DNA of 64,000 bases. Source: Alphaproteobacteria bacterium. Its GTDB lineage: Bacteria; Pseudomonadota; Alphaproteobacteria; Rhizobiales; Rhizobiaceae. Below, piece by piece: positions 1-8,529 of this stretch (within the stretch, counting starts at the first letter, position 1; every line of letters starts with the position of its first letter). Under the pieces are notes generated by a model. The model was not told where the DNA came from. It was given only the letters and a program-made list of their open reading frames with translations, and did no database searches. The translations under genes were made by a program, and so were the position numbers. The stretch covers positions 62,001 through 126,000 of the forward strand of contig BOKV01000003.1 in assembly GCA_016861165.1 (NCBI GenBank). Direction: 5' to 3'.

Positions 1-921
1 CTCATCGTCGATGGACTGGAAAACTGCAGCCCCGTCACCGAGGCCGAACGCAACCTCCTGAAGAAGCTCAACGCCGATCCCGACATCCGCCTCGCCTGCC
101 AGGCCCGCATCATGGGGGATGTGCAGGTGCGCCCGCTCATCCAGTCGGGCAGCCGCGCGGCAGTGCCGCGCAACGTCGACCCGCTCGGCTGGGGGGTCGA
201 GCGCGACGCCGCCATCCTGTTCCTCGACATTCGCGGCTTCTCGCGCATCTCCGAGCGCAGCCTGCCCTATGACGTCGTCTTCATCCTCAACAGCCTGTTC
301 GGCGAGATCGGCGCCGAGATCGAGGCGGCCGGCGGCTACATCGACAAGTTCATGGGCGACGGGCTGATGGCGATCTTCGGCCTCGCCGCCACCCCGCAGG
401 AGGCCAGCCGCGACGCCATCCGCGCCGCGCTCGCCGCCGAGCATGCGGCACGCCGATCGAGCCGCGTGCTCACCCACCACCTGTCGGAGCCGATCCGCAT
501 CGGCATCGGCATCGACACCGGCACCGTCGTCATCGGCCGCATCGGCCGCACCTCCGATCAGACGAGCCCGTCGCGACTCACCGCCATCGGCGACACCGTC
601 AACATCGCCGCGCGGCTTGAATCGGCGACCAAGGAGCTCGGCGCGGCGATGGTCATCTCGGCGCGCACCTTCGCGATGGCCGGCCTGACGGAGGCCGAGA
701 CCTATGGCAGGACCGCCAGCATCAAGGTGCACAACATCTCGCGGCCGGTCGATGTCATCGCCATCGCCGATCCGGCGGCGCTGTGGCAGCGCTTCGGCAT
801 GGACGCGGCGACCGCCGCCGCGCATGCCGGCCCGGGCCGCGAACGGCGCGGCTGGCGGCCCTGGGCCGCCCGCCAAGCCGCGGCCGACGCCGCCCGGCCC
901 CGCACGAAAAACGCAGGATAG
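1..921 (+). CDS. Ferredoxin-adenylate cyclase fusion (5' partial)
   Basis: The frame is open from base 1, so the N-terminus lies outside the window; 306 residues are visible. The first 45 residues are the end of a plant-type [2Fe-2S] ferredoxin domain, with the last cluster ligand in RLACQ (visible C33). A class III nucleotide cyclase domain follows. It has both metal aspartates (D76 in FLDIRGF, D120 in FMGDG), the Lys/Asp pair typical of adenine specificity (K116, D198) and the transition-state Asn/Arg (N201, R205 in GDTVNIAARLE). It should therefore be an active adenylate cyclase, with redox control inferred from the ferredoxin domain. A Pro/Arg/Ala-rich tail ends the protein. It heads a same-strand group with the ABC-like, CNB and MBL genes downstream. 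Confidence 0.9.
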   Translation, partial: LIVDGLENCSPVTEAERNLLKKLNADPDIRLACQARIMGDVQVRPLIQSGSRAAVPRNVDPLGWGVERDAAILFLDIRGFSRISERSLPYDVVFILNSLFGEIGAEIEAAGGYIDKFMGDGLMAIFGLAATPQEASRDAIRAALAAEHAARRSSRVLTHHLSEPIRIGIGIDTGTVVIGRIGRTSDQTSPSRLTAIGDTVNIAARLESATKELGAAMVISARTFAMAGLTEAETYGRTASIKVHNISRPVDVIAIADPAALWQRFGMDAATAAAHAGPGRERRGWRPWAARQAAADAARPRTKNAG

Positions 922-1079
922 CCGCCGGTGGGGGCTTTTGCGCCGATTTTTCCCTGCTATCGTGGGGCGGGGCGGTGGTCCGGTCCGGCGACGGGATTCG
1001 GCAACACCAGCGGGCGGGGGCCCGGGACGACGACACGACGCCGAAGCGCGCAACCGATGCTGCATTCCGGGGAAGCGAA

Positions 1080-3815
1080 TTGAACCAGCTCGAACCCAAT
1101 GTGCTGAAATATGTCTGGCAGCACTCGCGTCGCGACCAGCTGTGGATGCTCGTCGTCATCCTGCTGTCGATGCCAACCTATTTCCTCAGCCTCGACCTGC
1201 CCAAGCAGATCGTCAACGGCCCGATCCAGGGGCGCGGCTTCGAAAACCCGGACGACACCGCCCTCTTCATGACCACCTATCTGCCCCTGCCCGACTGGCT
1301 GGGCGGGTCGATCCAGCTGTTCCCGGGCATCGAACTCGACCGCATCTCCTACCTGTTCGCGCTGTCGCTCATGTTCCTGCTGCTGGTCGGCGCCAATGGC
1401 GGCTTCAAGCGCTACATCAACACCTACAAGGGACGCATGGGCGAGCGGCTGCTCCGCCGGCTGCGCTTCGAACTGTTCGACCGGGTGCTGCGCTATCCGC
1501 TGTCGCGCTTCCGCCGCACCAAGCCGTCGGAAATCGCCTCGATGATCAAGGATGAGGTCGAGCCGATGGGCAATTTCATCGGCGATGCCTTCACCCAGCC
1601 GCTGTTTCTCGGTGGCCAGGCGATTACCGGACTGACCTTCATCTTCATCCAGAATGTGCCGCTCGGCGTAGTCACCCTCATCGTCGTGCTGTTCCAGGCC
1701 TGGCTGGTGCCGCGGCTGCGGCGCCGGCTCATCGTGCTCGCCAAGCAGCAGCAGGTCGAGGCGCGCCAGATGGCGGGACGGCTCGGCGAGATTGTCGAGG
1801 GCATCCAGGACGTGCACGTCAACGACACGTCCAACTACGAGCGTTCGGGCATTTCCAACGCGCTCAGCAGCATCTTCGCCATCCGCTTCGAGATCTATCA
1901 GCGCAAGTTCTACATCAAATATCTCAACAACATGCTGATCCAGTTCCTCGCCTTCCTGTTCTATGCGGCGGGCGGGTACCTGGCCATCCGCGGCAGCCTC
2001 GACATCGGCCAGTTGGTCGCCGTCATCGCTGCCTACAAGGACCTGCCCGATCCGATCCGCGGCCTGATCGACTACGACCAGCAGCGCCTCAATGTCGACG
2101 CCCGCTACACCCAGATCGTCGAGCAGTTCGCCGCCGACTATCTGCAGGACGCAAGCCAGCAGGCGGTGCCCGACGGCCCGATCCCGCGTTTGTCGAAGGG
2201 CTACGACATCACCAACCTGCAGGTCATCGACGAGACCGGCTCGAAGCTGATCGAGAAGGCTTCCGTGCGGATCGGCCTCGACGAGCAGGTCTGCGTGATC
2301 GGCGCCGTCAACAGCGGCGCCACCCAGTTCACCGAGGTGTGCGCCCGCATCCTGCGCCATTCCTCGGGCCGCGTTGACCTCGACGGCCGGCCGATCGACC
2401 AGTTGCCGGAATACATCACCGGCCGGCGCCTGGCCTATGTCGATGGCGGCACCTACTTCCCGCAAAGCACCATATTCGACGCGCTGACCTATGTGCTGAA
2501 GAACCAGCCGCGCGCCCCGGCGGAGCGCGACGAGGAGACGCTGCGCGAGTACCAGATCGAACTGAGCGAGGCGCGGCGCGCCGGCAACTCGCTGCTCGAC
2601 TATCGCGCCGACTGGATCGACCGCGAGCGCATCGGGGTGGCCAGCGACGAGGATCTGGCATCGCGGATCGAACGGATCCTCGCCGACGTCGATCTCGACG
2701 ACGACATCCGCGCCTTCGGCCTGCGCGGCACCATCGATCCGCAGCACCATCCCGAATTGTGCGAGCATCTGCTCGCCGCGCGGCGCCGGTTCCGCGCCGA
2801 ACTGGCCGCCAACGGCCTGGCCGACATCGTCGAGCCGTTCGAGCCGGACCAGTACAACAACCACGCCACGGTGGGCGAGAACCTGCTGTTCGGCACCGCC
2901 GTGACCGCGGCATACGACCCAGCCAATTTCGCCACCAACGCGGCGGTGCGCGAGGTGCTGGCGAGAACCGGACTCGAGGACCGGCTGTTCGAGATGGGCA
3001 AGGAGGTCGCCTCCACCACGGTCGAGCTGTTCGGCGACCTGTCGCCCGACAATCCGTTCTTCGACCAGCTCGACTACATGGCGCACGAGGAGATTCCCGA
3101 ATACCGCGCGGCGCTCAAGCGCATCGGCGGCCATCGCCTGGCCGACATTTCGCCAGCCGACCAGAGCCTGATCCTTAAACTGCCCTTCGCCTATTCGGAG
3201 ACCAAGAACCGCCTCGGCCTGCTCGACGACGAGATGAAGTCGATGATCGTCGAGGCGCGGCGGCGCCTGCGCGAGGCGATCGAGGCGCTGCCGCATCCGC
3301 CGGTCAATTTCTTCGATCCCGACCGCTACAACCCGGCCGCAAGCGTGCTCGACAATGTGCTGCTGGGCCGCATTTCCTCGACCGTGGCTGAAGCGCCCGA
3401 GCGGGTGACGGTTTCCATCCGCAAGCTGCTGACGCAGATGGAGCTCATCGACGACATCTTCCGCATCGGCCTTGAATTCAACATGGGCAGCGGCGGCAAG
3501 CGGCTTTCCGAGACCCAGCGCCAGAAGCTGCATCTGGCCCGCGCGCTGCTCAAGCAGCCCGATTTCCTCATCGTCAACCAGGGCCTCAACACGCTCGACA
3601 CGCGCAGCCAGCGCCAGGTGCTCGAAAACGTGCTGGCCAAGGCCAAGGGCCGCGACGGCCAGCGCTTCGGCATCATTTGGGCACCGATGACAGTGGCCTA
3701 TGCCGGGCTGTTCGACCGCGTGCTGGTGTTCGAGAACGGTGTGCTGACCGCCGACGGCGCCCCCGACGCGCTGCGTGAGTCGTCGCCGGCCTACGCCGAT
3801 CTCGTCGGCAGTTAG
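1080..3815 (+). CDS. ABC-exporter-like protein with degenerate nucleotide-binding domain
   Basis: A 911-residue protein from a TTG start (GGGGAAG ribosome site 5 nt upstream); the longer in-frame extension lacks a good start. Residues ~20-330 form an exporter-type transmembrane domain. The C-terminal ATPase domain has lost every catalytic motif. Walker A reads GAVNSGATQ (408-416) with no lysine. The Q-loop region reads VDGG. The signature is LSETQ (809-813). Walker B reads FLIVNQG with N833-Q834 where Asp-Glu belongs. The H-loop histidine is W867/A868. About 390 residues separate Walker A from the signature, far more than usual, and include repeated units. It is probably a pseudo-ATPase, perhaps a membrane sensor or scaffold. 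The substrate is unknown. Confidence 0.85.
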   Translation: MNQLEPNVLKYVWQHSRRDQLWMLVVILLSMPTYFLSLDLPKQIVNGPIQGRGFENPDDTALFMTTYLPLPDWLGGSIQLFPGIELDRISYLFALSLMFLLLVGANGGFKRYINTYKGRMGERLLRRLRFELFDRVLRYPLSRFRRTKPSEIASMIKDEVEPMGNFIGDAFTQPLFLGGQAITGLTFIFIQNVPLGVVTLIVVLFQAWLVPRLRRRLIVLAKQQQVEARQMAGRLGEIVEGIQDVHVNDTSNYERSGISNALSSIFAIRFEIYQRKFYIKYLNNMLIQFLAFLFYAAGGYLAIRGSLDIGQLVAVIAAYKDLPDPIRGLIDYDQQRLNVDARYTQIVEQFAADYLQDASQQAVPDGPIPRLSKGYDITNLQVIDETGSKLIEKASVRIGLDEQVCVIGAVNSGATQFTEVCARILRHSSGRVDLDGRPIDQLPEYITGRRLAYVDGGTYFPQSTIFDALTYVLKNQPRAPAERDEETLREYQIELSEARRAGNSLLDYRADWIDRERIGVASDEDLASRIERILADVDLDDDIRAFGLRGTIDPQHHPELCEHLLAARRRFRAELAANGLADIVEPFEPDQYNNHATVGENLLFGTAVTAAYDPANFATNAAVREVLARTGLEDRLFEMGKEVASTTVELFGDLSPDNPFFDQLDYMAHEEIPEYRAALKRIGGHRLADISPADQSLILKLPFAYSETKNRLGLLDDEMKSMIVEARRRLREAIEALPHPPVNFFDPDRYNPAASVLDNVLLGRISSTVAEAPERVTVSIRKLLTQMELIDDIFRIGLEFNMGSGGKRLSETQRQKLHLARALLKQPDFLIVNQGLNTLDTRSQRQVLENVLAKAKGRDGQRFGIIWAPMTVAYAGLFDRVLVFENGVLTADGAPDALRESSPAYADLVGS

Positions 3816-3875
3816 CAGGCGCAAGATGCATTGGCAGGCCGGGCTCACTAGATTAGGGCAAGGGAGACATCCGCG

Positions 3876-4346
3876 ATGGCGACGTTGAGCGAAGAAGTGG
3901 ATATGCTGCGCCGCATCCCGCTGTTTGCCGCCATAGACCCGGCAAAGCTGAAGCTGCTCGCCTTCGCCTCGGACCGGATGATCTATCATGACGGCCAGCC
4001 GATTTTCCGCCAGGGCGAGGTCGGCGACGCCGCCTATGTGGTCGTCAAGGGCACGGCCGACATTGTTGTCGAGACCGACGGCGGCGACATCGTCGTCGCC
4101 CAGGCAAGGGAAAACGCCGTCATCGGCGAGATCGCCATCCTGTGCGACGTGCCGCGCACGGCAACGGTCAGGGCCAATGGCGAGGTCGTCGCGCTGAAGA
4201 TCAAGAAGGAGCACTTTCTGAGCCTGATGCAGGACTTCCCCAAGCTCGGGATCCAGGTCATGCGCGAACTGGCCAGCAGGCTGTCGCGCACGACCACGGA
4301 ACTGACCGAAGCGCGTCGCCGGCTGGACGCGCTGTCGCCCGGCTGA
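3876..4346 (+). CDS. Stand-alone cyclic nucleotide-binding domain protein
   Basis: A 156-residue soluble protein made of one CNB (CRP-type effector) domain plus a short helical tail. The phosphate-binding cassette is intact: G84-E85 in VIGEIAIL, then R94 in the PRTATV turn, so cAMP or cGMP binding is expected. Unlike CRP/FNR regulators it has no helix-turn-helix, so it probably acts by protein contact rather than on DNA. It starts 60 nt after the ABC-like gene, with a GGGAGA ribosome site, and lies 20 nt before the MBL gene. The cyclase at the head of the cluster makes it a likely cAMP effector (inference). Confidence 0.9.
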   Translation: MATLSEEVDMLRRIPLFAAIDPAKLKLLAFASDRMIYHDGQPIFRQGEVGDAAYVVVKGTADIVVETDGGDIVVAQARENAVIGEIAILCDVPRTATVRANGEVVALKIKKEHFLSLMQDFPKLGIQVMRELASRLSRTTTELTEARRRLDALSPG

Positions 4347-4366
4347 GCAGGCCGGAGGCGATTTCG

Positions 4367-5263
4367 TTGAAGACCAAGGGTCAGGACGCCTTTGCGGTCA
4401 CCTTCTGGGGAGTTCGCGGGACGCTTGCCTCGCCGGGCTGCGAGTTCCAGCGGGTCGGCGGCAACACCATCTGCGCCGAGCTGCGCTGCGGCGACCGGGT
4501 CATCGTGTTCGACGCCGGCACCGGCATACGCGGCCTCGGCAGCCGGCTCATCGAGCAGGAGCGGGTGCGCCGCATCGACCTGATGCTGACCCATGTCCAC
4601 TACGACCATGTCGAGGGCATCCCGTTCTTCGCGCCGTTCTTCGCGCCGGATTTCACCATTGATGTCTGGCTTGGCCGGCTGGACGGCGCCGCCTCGACCG
4701 AGGACGCGGTCAAGGGGCTGATGCGCCGGCCCTATTTTCCGGTCGGGCCCGACGTCTTCCGCGCCGACGTGACCTATCGCCAGGTCGCGCCCGGGCAGTC
4801 CTTCGATCTCGGCGACGGCATTTCGGTCAAGACCGCGCCGCTCAACCATCCTGGCGGAGCGACTGGCTACCGGGTCGACTACCGCGGCCGTTCCTTCGCC
4901 TTCGTCACTGACACCGAGCATGTTCCCGGCCAGCCAGACCAGTCGGTGCTGGAGCTGATCGAAGGGGTCGACCTGTTCGCCTACGACGCCAGCCTGACCG
5001 ACGCCGAACTGCCGGAGTTCACCGGCTACGGCCACTCCACCTGGGAGGAGGGCGCGCGGCTGCGCGAGGCGGCCCGCGCCGGCGCCTTCCTCACCATCCA
5101 CCACATGCCGTTCCGCACCGACGACGAGCTCGACGAGATCGAGGCGGCAATCCGCAAGCTGCACGCGCCGAGCGGCGTGGCGCGCGAGGGCATGTGTGTC
5201 GAACTGGCGACCTTCGCCGACAGCGCGCCACCGCGGGCACGGGCCGCCGGCAGCGGCTCCTGA
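4367..5263 (+). CDS. MBL-fold metallo-hydrolase
   Basis: A 298-residue metallo-beta-lactamase-fold protein. The TTG start is chosen because GGAGG lies 8 nt upstream and the family N-terminus (VTFWGVRGTLASPG) follows at once. The metal motif HVHYDH is intact (H76, H78, D80, H81), with later HPGG, DTEH and HH motifs. It belongs to the broad group whose N-terminus reads FWGVRGS, which is often associated with signalling domains. A cyclic-nucleotide phosphodiesterase role is possible, because class II PDEs share this fold, but the substrate cannot be read from sequence. It sits 20 nt after the CNB gene, consistent with one transcript. Confidence 0.85.
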   Translation: MKTKGQDAFAVTFWGVRGTLASPGCEFQRVGGNTICAELRCGDRVIVFDAGTGIRGLGSRLIEQERVRRIDLMLTHVHYDHVEGIPFFAPFFAPDFTIDVWLGRLDGAASTEDAVKGLMRRPYFPVGPDVFRADVTYRQVAPGQSFDLGDGISVKTAPLNHPGGATGYRVDYRGRSFAFVTDTEHVPGQPDQSVLELIEGVDLFAYDASLTDAELPEFTGYGHSTWEEGARLREAARAGAFLTIHHMPFRTDDELDEIEAAIRKLHAPSGVAREGMCVELATFADSAPPRARAAGSGS

Positions 5264-5357
5264 GCTCGCCGCCGATCCGGCGGCGATCGCGCCCGGCGCG
5301 GACACGCATTTGCAATCACGCCGGCCAACGGCTACATGGCGCCGAGCAGCACCCGCG

Positions 5358-6062
5358 ATGACGGCGAACATGCCCCGACGGCCTCCCCTCCTCGTCCTCG
5401 ACCTCGACGGCACCCTGGCCGACACCATGCGCGATCTCATCCCGGTGCTGAACCGGGTCACGGCGACGGCGGGCCTGGCGCCGATCGGCAATGGCGAGGT
5501 CGGCCATGTCGTCGGTCACGGCGCGCGGGCGATGATCGAGAAGGCCTTCGCCTTCCATGGCCGGCCGCTTGACGAGGGGCTGCTCGACCGGCTGTTCGAC
5601 CGCTTCATCGAGGACTATTCGCGCAACCTCGCCCGGAACACCGTGCTCTTCGACGGGGTCGCCCGCGCGCTCGACCGCTTCGCCGAAGACGGCTGGCTGC
5701 TCGCGGTATGCACCAACAAGCAGGAACGGCTGGCTGCGAGGCTGATCGGCGAACTCGGTCAGGCGCACCGCTTCGCGGCGATTTCCGGCGGCGACACCTT
5801 CGCGTTCCGCAAGCCGGACCCGCGCCACCTGGTGGAGACGATCGCCCTCGCCGGCGGGGTGCCCGCCCGCACCGTCATGGTCGGCGATTCGGTCACGGAC
5901 ATCGACACCGCGCGCGCCGCGGGCATCCCGGTGGTGGCGGTCGACTTCGGCTATTCGGGGGTTCCGGTGGCGCAGCTGCGGCCGGACCGGGTGATTTCCC
6001 ACTATGACGAGCTGTGGGAGGCGGCCAGAGCGCTGGTCGACCGCCAGCCGGTCTTCGAGTGA
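5358..6062 (+). CDS. gph: HAD phosphatase, phosphoglycolate phosphatase-like
   Basis: A 234-residue HAD-superfamily hydrolase. Motif I is DLDGT (D15, D17), motif II is the CTNK threonine, and the late motifs are FRKPDP and VGDSVTDIDTA, with the alpha-helical cap after motif I. This layout matches bacterial phosphoglycolate phosphatase, which removes 2-phosphoglycolate. Related HAD enzymes such as pyrophosphatase PpaX look alike, so the substrate is a family inference. The start could also be the ATG four codons downstream; neither has a strong ribosome site. It follows the MBL gene by about 95 nt and ends 3 nt before the convergent GGDEF-EAL gene. Confidence 0.8.
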   Translation: MTANMPRRPPLLVLDLDGTLADTMRDLIPVLNRVTATAGLAPIGNGEVGHVVGHGARAMIEKAFAFHGRPLDEGLLDRLFDRFIEDYSRNLARNTVLFDGVARALDRFAEDGWLLAVCTNKQERLAARLIGELGQAHRFAAISGGDTFAFRKPDPRHLVETIALAGGVPARTVMVGDSVTDIDTARAAGIPVVAVDFGYSGVPVAQLRPDRVISHYDELWEAARALVDRQPVFE

Positions 6063-6065
6063 AGC

Positions 6066-8237
6066 TCAGGCGACGGCCTTCTCTCGCCTGGCGCTCAGCG
6101 AAGGCGCCCGCGCCCACTGGCCGGGCTTCTGGGCGGCCAGCCAATTGGTCAGCTCGGCGGCCGGCATCGGCCGCGCGAACAGATAGCCCTGCGCATAGTC
6201 GCAACCGGCGTCGACCAGGAACTGGTACTGCTCCTGCGTCTCGACGCCCTGGGCGATCGCCGCGCAATGCAGGCTCTTGGCGAGCGCCAGCACCGATCTC
6301 GCCACGCGCCGGCTGCGGTCGTCGAGCTCGTCGCTCAGCGCCTCCAGGAACGAGACATCGATCTTGAAGAAGTCGACCGGCAGCCGGCTGAGCTGCGAAA
6401 GGTTGGAATAGCCCGCCCCGAAATCCTCCACCGTGAAGCGTACGCCGGCCCGCTTCAGCCGACGCAGGTGGTCGAGCGCGCGTTGCGGGTCGGCCGTGGC
6501 CATCCTTTCGGTGACCTCGAATTCCAGCCGGTGCGCGTCGATCCCGGCCTCGCCGACAATGGCCAGCGCCTCCTGCGCGAAGTCGGCCTTCTCGAACTGC
6601 TGCATGGCGATGTTGACCGACAGGGCGAGGTCGATGCCGGCGTCCTGGAACCGCCTTGCCTGCCGGCAGGCCTCTTCCAGCACCCACCTGCCGAGTGGCA
6701 GGATCAGCCCGGTCTTCACGGCGATGCCCATGAAGTCGCCGGGGCTGATGATCCCCCGTTCCGGGTGCTGCCAGCGCAACAGCGCCTCGGCGGCGACCGG
6801 CCGGCCGCTGCGGCACTCGATCTTCGGCTGGTAATGCAGCTCGAGCTGACCCTGTTCGATCGCCGACTTGAGCGCGTTCTCCAGTTCCAGGCGCCGGTTG
6901 ACCCGCCGGTTGAGCTCGGCCGAATAGAAGCGGTAGGTGCTCTTACCCGCCGCCTTGGCCTCGTACATCGCCAAGTCGGCGCTGCGCAGGATCGACTTGG
7001 CGTCCGATCCGTCGCGCGGGAAGGTCGCCACCCCGATCGAGGCGCCGATGCGCACCTGGGTGCCGCCGACGTTGAACGGCCGCGTGGTGGCGTCGAGGAT
7101 GCGCTGGGCAACCAGGCCGGCGTCGGTCTCCTCGCGCACCTCGGCCAGGATGATGGTGAATTCGTCACCGCCGAGCCGCGCGAAGGTCTGCTCGTCGGGC
7201 CGGCCGTCGCCATCGAGACCGGCCGCCCGGCGCATCTCGTCGGCGCCGAACTGGCGCATCAGCGTGTCGCCGCTGCGGATGATCGATGCGGTGCGCTCCG
7301 AGAACGCCGACAGCAGCCGGTCGCCGACCTCGTGACCGAGCGTATCGTTGACCTGCTTGAACCCGTCGAGGTCGATGAACATGACGGCGCCGGTGGTGCC
7401 GTTGTGCCTGGCATTGTCGAGGGCGCGGCCGAGCTCTTTCTGGAAATATTCGCGGTTGGGCAGTTGCGTGGTGCGATCGACGTAGGCGACCCGGGAAATC
7501 TGTTCGATGCTCGACTTGAGCCGGACGACCATCTGCTGGAACGCCTCGCCGAGCTGGCGGACCTCCCTTGCCCCCTCGATGCGGAAGTCCTGGTCGAGGG
7601 TGCCTTCCGAAAAGGCGCGTGCCGCCCGGCTGAGCCGGCTGAGCGGGGCGGTGACCTGGCTCACCAGCCCGACGGCGAAGAACAGTCCGGTCACGAGGAT
7701 CGGTGTGAGCGCGCCAAGCTTGCGGTAGAGGATCGGCAGCAGCGTCTCGACCAGCCCCGGCGTGGCAAACTCGACCATCACCGAGCCGATCGTCCGCCCG
7801 TCGGCGATCAGTGGCTCGCTGATCTCGATACCGTCGAGGTGCACGCGGTAGCGCAGGCTGCCGGTACGCAGCGACAGCAGCTGCAATTCGGCCAAATCCG
7901 TCGCCGGGACCGGCGCCGTCATCGGGTCGCCGTCGAGCAGGAACCCCAGTTCGCGGTCGGTAACGGTCAGCCGCTTCACGTCGGAGCGTCCGGCGATCAC
8001 CGCCAGCACCTCCTCGACCTCGCCGAGATCGAGTTCGTCGAAGCGCTTTTCGAGCGTGCGGGCGACGACACCGGTGATCTTCAGCGCGTCGTCGATGCGC
8101 TGGCTCCGGACGCGCCCGAGTTCGCCGGCCGTGTCCGTGGCCATCTGCGCCGCCAGCAGCGCCACGGCGAAGCCGACGACCAGCATCAGGAACCGGAAAT
8201 GCAGCCCGGAAAGGAAAGCGCCCAGACGCCCAAACAT
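6066..8237 (-). CDS. Membrane GGDEF-EAL protein with a degenerate EAL domain
   Basis: A 723-residue inner-membrane protein. It has an N-terminal transmembrane helix, a ~140-residue periplasmic sensor, a second helix, a HAMP linker, then GGDEF and EAL domains. The diguanylate cyclase motif is intact (RLGGDEF). About 25 extra residues precede it and no RxxD inhibitory site is visible at the usual spacing. In the EAL domain the EALLRW motif is present, but DDFGTGYS reads EDFGAGYS and the catalytic Glu of AEGVET is Gln (AQGVET). Phosphodiesterase activity is therefore doubtful; it may make c-di-GMP or bind it. Start chosen at MFGRLGAF, just before the first membrane helix. Confidence 0.9.
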   Translation of the reverse strand: MFGRLGAFLSGLHFRFLMLVVGFAVALLAAQMATDTAGELGRVRSQRIDDALKITGVVARTLEKRFDELDLGEVEEVLAVIAGRSDVKRLTVTDRELGFLLDGDPMTAPVPATDLAELQLLSLRTGSLRYRVHLDGIEISEPLIADGRTIGSVMVEFATPGLVETLLPILYRKLGALTPILVTGLFFAVGLVSQVTAPLSRLSRAARAFSEGTLDQDFRIEGAREVRQLGEAFQQMVVRLKSSIEQISRVAYVDRTTQLPNREYFQKELGRALDNARHNGTTGAVMFIDLDGFKQVNDTLGHEVGDRLLSAFSERTASIIRSGDTLMRQFGADEMRRAAGLDGDGRPDEQTFARLGGDEFTIILAEVREETDAGLVAQRILDATTRPFNVGGTQVRIGASIGVATFPRDGSDAKSILRSADLAMYEAKAAGKSTYRFYSAELNRRVNRRLELENALKSAIEQGQLELHYQPKIECRSGRPVAAEALLRWQHPERGIISPGDFMGIAVKTGLILPLGRWVLEEACRQARRFQDAGIDLALSVNIAMQQFEKADFAQEALAIVGEAGIDAHRLEFEVTERMATADPQRALDHLRRLKRAGVRFTVEDFGAGYSNLSQLSRLPVDFFKIDVSFLEALSDELDDRSRRVARSVLALAKSLHCAAIAQGVETQEQYQFLVDAGCDYAQGYLFARPMPAAELTNWLAAQKPGQWARAPSLSARREKAVA

Positions 8238-8529
8238 CCTGCCAACCCGCGCCGGCGGTCCGTCGGGTGTGACGGGGCCGGCTGCTCCAGCGCGAGCGCT
8301 ATCACGCGGGCGCGGCCGAAGGCGTAAATGCATTCGCGAAAATGCCGAATATTGCAGTGCCCGAACCAGTGAACCGGCACGGCGGTTAACGCCGCGGTCT
8401 GCGCGTCGCGCCAATTTTGAGCAAAATGCCGGCTTTCGCCTGCGGCGCCATGGCGTTTTGGCGGCGCCGCACGGCCATTGCGCTTTGGCGCCATTGCACT
8501 AGAAACCCTACCGGCAACGGAGGTTGGCC

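Noticed and set aside
783-1079. In-frame upstream extension of the ABC-like protein
   Set aside because: It overlaps the cyclase gene, is Arg/Ala-rich and lacks a ribosome site; the TTG at 1080 has one.
957-4214. A 1085-codon open frame on the minus strand opposite the ABC-like and CNB genes
   Set aside because: Composition is low-complexity Arg/Gly/Val/Asp-rich as expected for the antisense of high-G+C coding DNA; no domain is recognisable, and the plus-strand genes have clear motifs.
6267-8327. A 686-codon plus-strand frame opposite the GGDEF-EAL gene
   Set aside because: It is the shadow of the minus-strand gene, whose GGDEF, EAL and HAMP motifs are unmistakable.
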